Shown here one piece after another: positions 12,378 to 25,229 of a stretch of DNA of 64,000 bases. The DNA comes from Cryptomeria japonica (Eukaryota > Streptophyta > Pinopsida > Cupressales > Cupressaceae). The notes under the pieces were generated by a model. That model was not told the origin of the DNA and ran no database searches. It saw nothing but the letters and a program-made list of their open reading frames with translations. How positions within the stretch are numbered: the first letter of the stretch is position 1; every line of letters begins with the position of its first letter. Position numbers and translations under genes: made by a program. The stretch is taken from NCBI RefSeq assembly GCF_030272615.1, contig NC_081410.1:286007957-286071956 (forward strand). The letters run 5' to 3'.

Positions 12378-15285
12378 AACACAATGTTTGTCAAAATTAT
12401 ATTTTGACGCTATCAGCTTGAGAATAGGGACTTGTGTCTTGAAACCTTGTTGTGCCTTTAAACATTGATTTTGATGTTTTCAAACTAGATCTTTCGAGCC
12501 ACATGCTCTGAAATGAGGTTCTAAGAGTACGATGTGCATCAAAATCACATTTTGACACTACAATCTCCTTAATAGGGACTTGCGTCTTGAAATCTTGTTG
12601 TGCCTCCAAACACCAATTTTGATGCTTCGAAACTGAAGACTTTGAGGCATAAGCTGCAAAAGTAGGTTCTAAGAGCACAATGTGTAGTAAAATCAAATTT
12701 TGATTCTACCAGATCTAGAATCAAGACTTGCATCTTGAAACCTTGTTGTGCCTCCAAACATCGATTTTGATGCTCCAAAACTGGGGCTTTTGAGGCACAA
12801 TTTCTAAAATAGGTTCAAACAGCACAATGTGCATCAAAAATGAATTTTGATGCTACTGACTCTAGAATCAAGGATTGCATATTGAAACCTTGTTGTACCT
12901 CAATTTACTGATTTTGATGCTCTGAAACTGGGGCTTTCGAGGCCCAAGCTTTGAAAGCAGTTTCTAAGAGCATGATGTGCGCCAAAATCAGATTTTGATG
13001 CTATTGACTCTAGAATCGGGACTTCCATCTTGAAACCTTGTTGTGCCTCCAAACATTGATTTTGATGCTCCGAAACTAGGTCTTTCAAGGCACAAGCTCC
13101 GAAATGAGCTTCTAAGAGAATGATGCGCGTCAAAATGGAATTTTGACGCTACGGGGTCCGAAATAGGGACTTGTTTCTTGAAACCTTGTTGTGCCTCAAA
13201 ACATTGATTTTGATGTTCCGAAATCAGAGCTTTCAAGGCACAAGCTCCAAAATGAGGTTCTAGGAGCACAATGTACATCAAAATTGTGTTTTGATGCTAC
13301 CGACTCTGGAATTGGGACTTGTGTCTTGAAACCTTGTTGTGCCTCCAAATACTAATTTTTATGTTCCAAAAACTAGGCTTTTGAGGCAGGACCTCCAAAA
13401 TGAGGGTCTAAGAACACCATGTTTGTCAAAATCTTGTTTTGACACCATCAACTTGAGAATTGAGACTTGTGTCTTGAAACCTTGTTTTGTATTTAAACAT
13501 TAATTTTGATGTTTTGAAACTAGAGCTTTCGAGCCACACGTTCTGAAATGAGGTTCTAAGAGCGCGATGTGCATCAAAATCACGTTTTGACACTATAGGC
13601 TTCGGAATAGGGACTTGCCTCTTGAAAGCTTGTTGTGCCTCCAAATAGGGTTTTAAAAGCACAATGTGCATCAAAATTGAATTTTTATTCTACTGGCTCT
13701 AGAATCAGGGCTTGCATCTTGAAACCTTGTTGTGCCTCAAAAAAATAATTTTGATGCTCTAAAACCGGGGTTTCAAGGCACAAGCTTCGAAATGTGGTTC
13801 TAAGAGCACGATGTGCACCAAAATCAAATTTTGACACTATTGACTCTAGAATCAGGACTTGCATCTTGAAACATTGTTGTGCCTCCAAACATTTATTTTG
13901 ATGCTTCAAAACTGGGTCTTTCAAGGCACAAGCTCTGAAATGAGCTTCTAAGAGAATGATGTGCATCCAAATGGAATTTTGATGCTACAGGCTCAGGAAT
14001 AGGGACTTGCTTCTTGAAACCTTGTTGTACCTCAAAACATTGATTTTGATGTTCCAAAATCAGGGCTTTCAAGGCACAAACTCCGAAATGAGGTTCTAAG
14101 AGCATGATGTACATTAAAATTGTGTTTTGATGATACCGACTCTTGAATTTTTGCCTTGTGTCTTGAAACCTTGTTGTGCCTCCAAACACTAATTTTTATG
14201 CTCCAAAAATGAGTCTTTTGAGGCACAACCTCCAAAATGAGGTTCTAAGAACACCATGTTTGTCAAAATCATGTTTTGACACTATCAGCTTGAGAATCAG
14301 GACTTGTGTCTTGAAACCTTGTTGTGCCTTTAAAAATTGATTTTGATGTTTTGAAACTCCAGCTTTCAAGCCACATGCTTTGTAATGAGGTTCTAAGAGA
14401 ACGATGTGCATAAAAATCATGTTTTGACACTACAACCTTTGGAATAGGGACTTGAGTCTTGAAAGCTTGGTGTGCCTCCAAACACCAGTTTTGATGCTTC
14501 GAAGCAAAAGATTTTGAGGCATAAGCTCCAAAACAAGGTTCTAAGAGCACGATGTGCATCAAGATCAAATTTTGATGCTACTGGCTCTAGAATTAGGACT
14601 TACATCTTGAAACCTTGTTGTGCCTCCAAACATCGATTTTGATGCTCCAAAACATGGCCTTTTGAGGCACAATTTCTAAAATAGGGTTCTAAGAGGACAA
14701 TGTGGATCAAAATTGAATTTTGATGCTACTAGCTCTAGAATCGGGGCTCGCATTTTGAAACCTTGTTGTACCTCAAAACACTGATTTTGATGCTCCAAAA
14801 TTGGGGCTTTCGAGGCACAAGCTTTGAAATGAGGTTCCAAGAGAACGATGTGCCCCAAATTCAGATTTTGATGCTATTGACTCTAGAATCGGGACTTGCA
14901 TCTTGAAACCTTGTTGTGTCTCCACACATTGTTTTTGATGCTCCAAAACTGGGTCTTTCGAGGCACAATCACTGAAATGACCTTCTAAGAGAATGACATG
15001 CGTCAAAATGGAATTTTGACGCTACAGGCTCCGGAATAGGGACTTGCTTCTTGAAACCTTGTTGTGCCTCAAAACATTGATTTTGATGTTCCAAAATCAG
15101 GGCTTTCAAGGCACAAGCTCTGGAATGAGGTTCTAAGAGCACGACGTACATCAAAATTGTGTTTTGATGCTACTGACTCTAGAATTGGGACTTGTGTCTT
15201 GAAACCTTGTTGTGCCTCCAAACACTAATTTTTATGCTCCAAAAATGATGGTTTTGAGGAAATACCTCCAAAATTAGGTTCTAAT
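12378..15285. repeat. Array segment 5: three HOR units
   Basis: 12378-13412 is a full unit; its B ends AAAAGTAGG and its D contains CAATTTACTG. 13413-14249 lacks most of B and C: the B start is joined to the C end in a 97-bp remnant (13561-13657). 14250-15285 is a full unit with the unusual GAGGACAATGTG start of D and GTGCCCCAAA in E. These private variants recur at 47.8-50.1 kb. Confidence 0.85.
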
Positions 15286-18200
15286 AACACCACGTTTGTG
15301 AAAATTGTGAATTGATGCTATCAACTTGAGAATTGTTACTTGTTATTCCTTTAAACATTGATTTTGATGTTTTGAAACTGGAGCTTTCGAGCCACACACT
15401 CTAAAATGAGTTTCTAAGAGCACGATGTGCATCAAAATCATGATTTGACACTACATTCTCCGGAATAGGGACTTGTGTATTGAAAGTTTGTTGTGCCTCC
15501 AAATGCTAATTTTGATGCTTGGAAATCAAATATTTTGAGGCAAAAGCTCCAAAACAAGGTTCTAAGAGCATGATGTGCATCAAAATCAAATTTTGACACT
15601 ACCGGCTCCAATATCAGGACTTGCATCTCAAAACCTTGTTGTGCCTCCAAACATCAATTTTGATGCTCCAAAACTGGGGCTTTTGAGGCACAATTTCTAA
15701 AACAGGGTTCTAAGAGCGCAATGTGCATCAAAATTCAATTTTGATGCTACTAACTCTCGAATCGGGGCTTGTATCTTGAAACCTTGTTGTGCCTCAAAAG
15801 ACTGATTTTGATACTCTGAAACTGGTTTGTTCAAGGCACAAGCTCTGAAATGAGCTTCTAAGAGAATGATGTGCATCAAAATGAAGTTTTGATGCTACCC
15901 ACTCTGGAATTGGGACTTGTGTCTTGAAACCTTGTTGTGCCTCCAAACACTAATTTTTATGCTCCAAAAACAAGGCTTTTGAGGCACGACTTCTAAAATG
16001 AGGTTCTAAGAACACCATGTTTGTCAAAATCGTGTTTTGACGTTATCAGCTTGAGAATCGGGGCTTGTGTCTTGAAACCTTATTGTACCTTCAAACATTA
16101 ATTTTGATGTTTTTAAACTCGAGCTTTCAAGCCACACATTTTGAAATGAGGTTCTAAGAGCACGATGTGCATCAAAATCACGTTTTGACACTACACGCTC
16201 CGTAATAGGGACTTACGTCTTAAAATCTTGTTGTGCCTCCAAACACCAATTTTCATGCTTCGAAACCAAATATTTTGAGGCATAAGTTCCAAAACAAGAT
16301 TCTAAGAGCATGATGTGCGTCAAAATCAAATTTTGACGCTACCGACTCCAGAATCAGGACTTGCATCTTGAAACCTTGTTATGCCTAAAAACACTAATTT
16401 TAATGCCAAAATCAAATTTTAACGCTATTGACTCTAAGAGCATGATGTGCACCAAAATAATATTTTAATGCTATTGACTCTAGAATTGGGACTTGCATCT
16501 TGAAACCTTGTTGTGCATCCAAACATCGATTTTGATGCTCCAAAACTGGGGCTTTTGAGGCACAATTTCTAAAAAAGGGTTCTAAGAGCAAAATGTGCAT
16601 CAAAATTGAATTTTGATGCTACTGGCTCTAGAATCAGGCCTTGCATCTTGAAACATTGTTGTGCCTGAAAACAATTATTTTGATAATTGAAAACCAGGGC
16701 TTTCTAAGGCACAAACTTCGAAATGAGGTTTTAGGAGCACAATGTGCACCAAAATCAGATTTTAACACTATTGACTCTACAATCGAGACTTGCATCAAAC
16801 CTTGTTTTGCCTCCAAACATTGAATTTGATTCTCCAAAACTAGGTCTTTCAAGGCACAAGCTCCAAAATGAGCTTCTAAGAGAATGATATACGTCAAAAT
16901 GGAATTTTGATGCTACAGGCTCCAGAATAGGGACTTTCTTTTTGAAACCTTTTTGTCCCTCAAAACATCGATTTTGATGTTCCAAACTCAGGGCTTTCAA
17001 GGCTCAAGCTCTGAAATGAAGTTCTAAGAGTATAATATACATCAAAATTGTGTTTTGACACTACCAACTCTGGATTTGGGACTTGTGACTTGAAACCTTG
17101 TTGTGCCTCCTAACACTAATTTTTATGCTCCAAAATTGAGGCTTTTCAGGCACGATCTACGAAATGAGGTTCTAAGAACACCATGTTTGTCAAATTCATG
17201 TTTTGACACTATCAGTTTGAGAATCGGGACATGTATTAAGACCTTTTTGGGCCTTTAAACATTGATTTTGATGTTTTGAAACTGTTGCTATTGCACCAAA
17301 CGCTTCGAAACGAGGTTCTAAGAGCACGATGCACATCAAAATCACGTTTTGACACTACAGGCTCCGGAATAGGGACTTGCATCTTGAAAGTTTGTTGTGC
17401 TTCCAAACACCAATTTTGATGCTTCAAAATCGAAGATTTTGAGTGATAAGCTCCAAAACAACGTTCTAAGAGAATGATGTGCACCAAAATCAATTTTTGA
17501 CACTATCGGCTCTAGAATCAGTACTTCCATCTTGAAACCTTGTTGTGCCTCCAAACATCGATTTTGATGCTCGAAAACTTGGGCTTTTGAGGCACAATTT
17601 CTAAAACAGCATTCGAAGAGCACAATGTGCATCAAAATTGAATTTTGATGCTTTGGCTCTCGAATAGGGGCTTGCATCTTGAAACCTTGTTGTGCCTCAA
17701 AACACTAATTTTGATGCTCTGAAACTAGGGCTTTCGAGGCACAAGCTTTGAAATTAGGTTCTAAGAGCATGATGGGCGCCAAAATCAAATTTTGACGCTA
17801 TTGACTCTAGAATCGGGACTTGCATCTGTAAGAATTGTTGTGTCTCCAAACATTGATTTTGATGCTCCAAAACTGGGTCTTTTGAGGCACAAGCTCCGAA
17901 ATTATCTTCTAAGAGAATGATGTGCTTCAAAATAGAATTTTGATGCTATAGGCTCTGGAATAGGGACTTGCTTCTTGAAACCTTGTTGTGCCTCAAAACA
18001 TTGATTTTGATGTTCCAAAATCAGGGCTTTCAAGGCACAAGCTCCGGAATGAGGATCTAAGAGCACAATGTACATCAAATTTGCATTTTGACGCTACTGA
18101 CTTTGGAATTGGGACTTGTGTCTTGAAACCTTCTTGTGCCTCCAAACACTAATTTTTATGCTCCAAAAATGAGGCCTTTTTAGGTGCGACCTCTGAAATG

Positions 18201-19082
18201 ACATTCTAAGAACATCATGTTTGTCAAAATTGTGTTTTGATGCTATCTACTTGAAAATCTGGACATGTGTCTTGAAACCTTGTTATGCCTTTAAACATTT
18301 ATTTTGATGTTTTGAAACTGGAGCTTTCAAGCCACATGCTCCAAAATGAGATTCTAAGAGCATGACATGCATCAAAATCATGTTTTGATAGTATAGGCTC
18401 TAGAATAGGGACTTGTGTCTTGAAAGATTGTTGTGCCTCCAAACATCAATTTTGATGCTTCGAAACCAAAGATTTTGAAGTATAAGCTCCAATACAAGAT
18501 TCTAAGAGCATGATGTGCATCAAAATCAAATTTGGATGCTACCGGCTCCAGAATCAGGACTAGCATCTTGAAAGCTTGTTTTGCCTAAAAACACTGATTT
18601 TAATGCCAAAATCAAATTTTAATGCTATTTACTCTAAGAGAACAATGTGCACCAAAATAAGATTTTAACGCTATTGACTCTAGAATCGGGACTTGCATCT
18701 TGAAACCTTGTTGTGCCTCCAAACATTGATTTTGATGTTCCAAAACTGGGGCTTTCGAGGTACAAGCTCCTAAATGAGCTTCTAAGAGAATGATGTGTGT
18801 CAAAATTCCATTTTGACGCTATAGGCTCCGGAATAGGGACTTGCTTCTTGAAACCTTGTTGTTCCTCCAAACACTGATTTTGTTGTTCCAAAATTAGGGC
18901 TTTCAAGGCACAAGCTCCAAAATGAGGTTCTAAGAGCATGATGTACACCAAAATTGCATTTTGACGCTACCACCTCTAGAATTTGGACTTGTGACTTGAA
19001 ACCTTGTTGTGCCTCCAAACACTAATTTTTATTCTCCCAAAATGAGGCTTTTCTGGCACAACCTTCGAAATGAGGTTCTAAG
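15286..19082. repeat. Array segment 6: units with 133-bp A and 132-bp composite C
   Basis: 15286-16010 is A of 133 bp (15286-15418), B, C, D/E, F/G. 16011-17176 is A, B, a 132-bp composite (16307-16438, C joined to D and E parts), E/C hybrid (16439-16586), D of 149 bp, E of 145 bp, F, G. 17177-18210 is full. 18211-19082 is A, B, a second 132-bp composite (18507-18638), E, F, G. Confidence 0.84.
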
Positions 19083-22000
19083 AACACCTTGTTTGTCAAA
19101 ATCGTGTTTTGATGCTATCAGCTTGAGAATGAGGACTTGTGTCTTGAAAGCTTTTTGTGCCTTTAAACATTGATTTTGATGTTTTGAAACTGTTGCTTTC
19201 ATGCCGCATGCTTCGAAATGAGGTTCTAAGAGAACGATGTGCATCAAAATCACATTTTGACACTATAGGCTCTGGAATAGAGACTTGCATCTTGAAAGCT
19301 TGTTGTGCCTCCAAACACCAATTTTGATGCTTTGGAACCGAAGATTTTGAGGCATAAGCTCCAAAAAAAGGTTCTAAGAGCACGATGTGCATCAAAATCA
19401 AATTTTGACACTACCGGCTCACGAATCAGTACTTGCATCTTGAAACCTTATTGTGCCTCCAAATATCAATTTTGATGCTCCAAAACTTGGGCTTTTGAGG
19501 CACAATTTCTATAGCAAGGTTCGAAGAGCACATTGTGGATCAAAATTGAATTTTAATGCTATTGACTCTCGAATAGGGGCTTGCATCTTGAAACCTTGTT
19601 GTGCCTCAGAACACAATTTTTGATGCTCCGAAACTGAGGCTTTCGAAGCAAAAGCTTCGAAATGATGTTCTAAGAGCATGATGGGCGCCAAAATCAGATT
19701 TTAATGCTATTGACTCTAGAATCGGGACTTGCATCTTGAAACATTGTTGTGCCTCCAAACATTGATTTTGATGCTCCAAAACTGGGTCTTTCGAGGCATA
19801 AGCTCTAAAATGAGCTTCTAAGAGAATGATGTGCGTCAAAATGGAATTTTGATGCTGCAGGCTCCTCAATAGGGACTTGCTCTTTGAAACCGTGTTGTGT
19901 CTCAAAACATTGAGTTTGATGTTCCAAACTCGGTGCTTTCAAGGCACAAGCTCCGAAATGAAGTTCTAAGAGCATGATGTACATCAAAATTGTCTTTTGA
20001 CACTATCGACTCTGGAATATGGACTTGTGTCTTGAAACCTTGTTGTGCCTCCGAACACTAATTTTTATGCTCCGAAAATGAGGCTATTGAGGCACGACCT
20101 CCGAAATGAGGTTCTAAGAACACCATGTTTGTCACATTCATGTTTTGATGCTATCAATTTGATAATCGGGGCTTGTATCTTGAAATGTTGTTGTGCCTTT
20201 AAACATTGATTTTGATGTTTTGAAACTAGGACTTTTGAGCCACATGCTCCGAAATGAGGTTCTAAGAGCACGATGTGCATAAAACTCATGTTTTGAAACT
20301 ACAGGCTCTAGAATATGGACTTGCATCTTGAAAGCTTGTTGTGCCTCCAAACACCAATTTTGATGCTTCGAAACCAAAGATTTTGAGGCATAAGCTCCAA
20401 AATAAGGTTCTAAGAGCACGATGTGGGTCAAAATCAAATTTTGACACTACCGGCTCTAGAATCAAGACTTGCATCTTGAAACCTTGTTGTGCCTCCAAAC
20501 ACCGATTTTGATGTTCCAAAACTTGGGCTTTTGAGGCACAATTTCTAAAATAGGGTTCGAAGAGCATAATGTGCATCAAAATTGAATTTTGTTGCTACTA
20601 GCTCTAGAATCAAGACTTGCATCTTGAAACCTTGTTTTGCCTCAAAACACTAATTTTGATGCTCTGAAACCAGGGCTTTCGAGGCACAAGCTCTAAAATG
20701 AGCTTCTAATAGAATGATATGTGTCAAAATGGAATTTTGATGCTACAGGCTCTGGAATAGGGACTTGCATCTTGAAACCTGTTGTGCCTCAAAACACTAA
20801 TTTTGATGCTCCAAAACTGGAGCTTTTGAGGCACAAGCTTCGAAATGAGGTTCTAAGAGCACGATGTGTGCCAAAATCAGATTTTAATGCTATTGACTCT
20901 AGAATCAGGACTTGCATCTTGAAACCTTGTTGTGCCTCCAAACGTTGATTTTGATGCTCCAAAACTAGGTCTTTCGAGGCGCAAGCTCCAAAATGAGCTT
21001 CTAAGAGAATGATGTGCATCAAAATGGACTTTTGATGCTACAAGCTCTGGAATAAGGACTTGCTTCTTGAAACCTTGTTGTTCATCCAAACACTGATTTT
21101 GATGTTCCAAAATCAGGGCTTTGAAGGCACAAGCTCCAAAATGAGGTTTTAAGAGCACGATGTACATCAAAAGTTCATTTTGATGCTACTGACTTTGGAA
21201 TAGGGACTTGTGTCTTGAAACCTTGTTGTGCCTCCAAACACTAATTTTTATGCTCCAAAAACAAGGATTTTGAGGCACAACCTCTGAAATGAGTTTCTAA
21301 GAACACCATATTTATCAAAATCGTGTTTTGACACTATCAATTTGAGAATCGGGACTTGAGTCTTGAAACCTTGTTGTGCCTTTAAACATTGATTTTGATG
21401 TTTGGAAACTGGAGCTTTCGAGCCACACACTCTAAAACAAGGTTCTAAGAGCACAATGTGCATCAAAATCATGTTTTGACACTACAGGCTCCGGAATAGG
21501 GACTTGCATCTTGCAAGCTTGTTGTGCCTCCAAAAACCAATTTTGATGCTTTGAAACCAAATATTTTGAGGCAGAAGCTCCAAAACAAGGTTCTAAGAGC
21601 ACAATGTGCATCAAAATCAAATTTAGGATGCTACCGGCTCCAAAATTAGGACTTGCATCTTGAAACCTTGTTGTGCCTCCAAACATCAATTTTGATGTTC
21701 CAAAACTAGGGCTTTTGAGGCACAATTTCTAAAACAGGGTTCTAATAGTGCAATGTGCATCAAAATTGAATTTTGATGCACCGAAACCAGGGCTTTCAAG
21801 GTACAAGCTTTGAAATGAGGTTCTAAGAGGATGATGTGCACCAAAATCAGATTTTAACGCTATTGACTCTAGAATCGGTACTTGCATCTCAAAACTTTGT
21901 TGTGCCTCCAAACATTGATTTTGATGCTCCAAAACTGGGCCTTTCAAGGCACAAGCTCCGAAATAAGCTTCTAATAGAATGACGTGCGTCAAAATTCCAT

Positions 22001-22271
22001 TTTGATGCTATAGGTTCCGGAATATAGACTTTCTTCTTGAAACCTTGTTGTGCCTCTAAACACTGATTTTGATGCTACGAAACCAGGTCTTTCGAGGCAC
22101 AAGCTTCGAAATGAGGTTCTAAGAACATGATGTACATCAAAATTGTGTTTTGACGCTACCGACTCTGGAATTGGGACTTGTGTCTTGAAACCTTGTTGTG
22201 CCTCCAAACACTAATTTTTATGCTCAAAAAATGAGGCTTTTGAGGCACAACATCCAAAATAAGGTTCTAAG
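19083..22271. repeat. Array segment 7: three HOR units, one expanded to 8-mer
   Basis: 19083-20118 is a full 1036-bp unit. 20119-21301 is an 8-mer: A, B, C, D/E hybrid (20563-20710), F/D hybrid (20711-20857), E, F, G. 21302-22271 has a D of only 81 bp (21747-21827), cut between the two internal ATTTTGATGC copies, and an F/D hybrid (21976-22123). Confidence 0.85.
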
Positions 22272-25229
22272 AACAGCATGTTTGTCAAAATCGTGTTCTG
22301 ACGCTATCGGCTTGAGAATGCGAACTTGTATTTTAAAACTTTGTTGTGCTTTTAAACATTGATTTCGATGTTTTTAAACTGGAGCTTTCAAACCACATGC
22401 TCGAAAAGGAGGTTCTAAGAGCACGGTGTGCATCAAAATCATGTTTTGACACTACAGGCTCTAGAAAAGGGACTTGCATCTTGAAAGCTTGTTGTGCCTC
22501 CAAACACCAATTTTGATAATTTGAAACCCAATATTTTGAGGCATAAGCTCTAAAAAAAGGTTCTAAGAGCACAATGTGCATCAAAATCAAATTTTGATGC
22601 TACCGGCTCCAAAATCAGGACTTGCATCTTGAAACCTTGTTGTGCCTCCAAACATCGATTTTGATGCTCCAAAATTGGGGCTTTTGAGGCACAATTTCTA
22701 AAATAGGGTTCTAAGAGCTTAATGTGCATCAAAATTTAATTTTGATGCTACTGGCTCTAGAATCAGGTCTTGCATCTTGAAACCTTGTTGTGCCTCAAAA
22801 CACTAATTTTGATGCTCTAAAACAGGGGCTTTTGAGGCACAAGCTTCGAAATTAGGTTCAAATAGCACGATGTGCGTGAAAATCAGATTTTGATGCTATT
22901 GACTCTAGAATCAAGACTTGCATCCTGAAACCTCGTTGTGCCTCCAAACATTGATTTTGATGCTCCAAAATTGGGTCTTTTGAGGCACAAGCTCCTAAAT
23001 GAGCTTCTAAGAGAATGATGTGCATCAAAATGGAATTTCGATGCTACAAGCTCTAGAATAGGGACTTGCTTTTTGAATCCTTCTTGTGCCTCAAAATATT
23101 AATTTTGATATTCCAAAATCATGGCTTTCAAGGCACAAGCTCCGAAATGAGGTTCTAAGAGCACGATGTACATGAAAATTGCGTTTTCACGCTATCGACT
23201 CTGGAATTGTGACTTTTGTCTTGAAACCTTGTTGTGCCTCCAAACACTAATTTTTATGCTCCAAAAATGAGGATTTCGAGGCACCACCTCCAAAATGAGG
23301 TTCTAAGGACACCATGTTTGTCAAAATATATTTTAACGCTATCAGCTTGAGAATCGGGACTTGTGTCTTGAAACCTTGTTATGCCTTTAAACATTGATTT
23401 TGATGTTTTGAAACTAGAGCTTTCGAGTCACACGCTCCGAAATGAGGCTCTAAAAGTAGGGTGTGCATCAAAATCACATTTGGACAATACAGGATCTAGA
23501 ATAGGGACTTGCATCTTGAAAGCTTGTTGTGCCTCCAAACACTAATTTCGATGCTTCACAACCGAAGATTTTGAGGCATAAGCTCCAAAACAAGGTTCTA
23601 AGAGCATGATGTGCGTTAAAATAAAATTTTGATGCTACCAGCTCCAGAATCAAGACTTGCATCTTGAAACCTTGTTGTTCCTCCAAACATCGATTTTGAT
23701 TCTTCAAAACTGGGGCTTTTGAGGCACAATTTCTAAAACAGGGGTCTAAGAACACAATGTGCATCAAAAATGAATTTTGATAATACTGGCTCTAGAATTA
23801 GGGCTTCCATTTTGAAACCTTGTTGTGCCTCAAAACACTGATTTTGATGCTCCAAAATTGGGTCTTTTGAGGCACAAGCTCCAAAATGAGCTTCTAAGAG
23901 AATGGTGTGCATCAAAATGGAATTTTGACACTACAGACTCCGGAATAGGGACTTGCTTCTTGAAACATTTTTGTGCCTCAAAACATTGATTTTGATGTTT
24001 CCAAATCAGGGCTTTCAAGGCACAAGCTCTGAAATGAGGTTATAAGATCATGATGTTCCTCAAAATTGCGTTTTGACGCTACCGACTCTGGAATTGGGAC
24101 TTGTGTCTTCAAACCTTGTTGTGCCTCCAAACACTAATTTTTATGCTCCAAAAATAAGGCTTTTGAGGGACAACCTCCGAAATGGGATTCTAAGAACACC
24201 ATGTTTGTCAAAATCATGTTTTGACGCTATCAGCTTGAGAATTGAGACTTGTGTCTTGAAACCTTGTTGTGCCTTTAAACATTGATTTTGATGTTTTGAA
24301 ACTGGAGCTTTCGAGCCACACGCTCCGAAACAAGGTTCTAAAAGCATGATGTGAAACAAAATCATGTTTTGACACTACAAGCTCAAGAATCAGGACTTCC
24401 ATCTTGAAACCTTGTTGTGCCTTCAAACATCAATTTTGACGCTCCAAAACTAGAGCTTTTGAGGCACAATTTCTAAAACAGGGTTCTAACAACACAATGT
24501 GCGTCAAAATTGAATTTTGATTTATTGGATCTATAATCAGGACTTGCATCTTGAAATACTGTTGTGCCTCAAAACACTAATTTTGATGCTCCGAAATTCG
24601 GGTTTTCGATGCACAAGCTTCGAAATGAGGTTCTAAGAGCACGATGTTCGCCAAAATTAGATTTTGACACTATTGACTCTAGAATCGGGACTTGCATCTT
24701 GAAACCTTGTTGTGTCTCCAAGCATTGATTTTGATGCTCCAAAACTGGGTCTTTTGAGGCACAAGCTTTGAAATGAGGTTCTAAGAGCATGATATGTGCA
24801 AAAATTTGATTTTGATGCTATTGACTATAGAATCGAAACTTGCATCTTTAAACCTTGTTGTGCCTCCAAACATTGATTTTGATGCTCCAAACCTGGGTCT
24901 TTTGAGGCGTAAGCTCCAAAATGAGCTTCTAACAGAATGTTGTGCATCAAAATGGAATTTTGACAGTACAGGCTCCAGAATAGGGAATTGCTTCTTGAAA
25001 CCTTGTTGTGCCTCAAAACATTGATTTTGATGTTCCAAAATTAGGGCTTTCAAGGCACAAGCTCTGAAATGAGGTTCTAAGAGCACGATTTACATCAAAA
25101 TTGTGTTTTGATGCTATTGACACTGGGATTGGGACTTGTGTCTTGAAACCTTGTTGTGTCTCCAAACACTACCTTTTATGCTCCAATAATGAGGCGTTTA
25201 AGGTAGAACCTTCGAAATGAGGTTCTAAG
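22272..25229. repeat. Array segment 8: three HOR units
   Basis: 22272-23307 is a full 1036-bp unit. 23308-24194 is a 6-mer with a D/E hybrid (23751-23898). 24195-25229 is A, B/C hybrid (24343-24490), D, E/D hybrid (24638-24785), E, F, G: seven monomers, but not the canonical seven. Confidence 0.85.
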
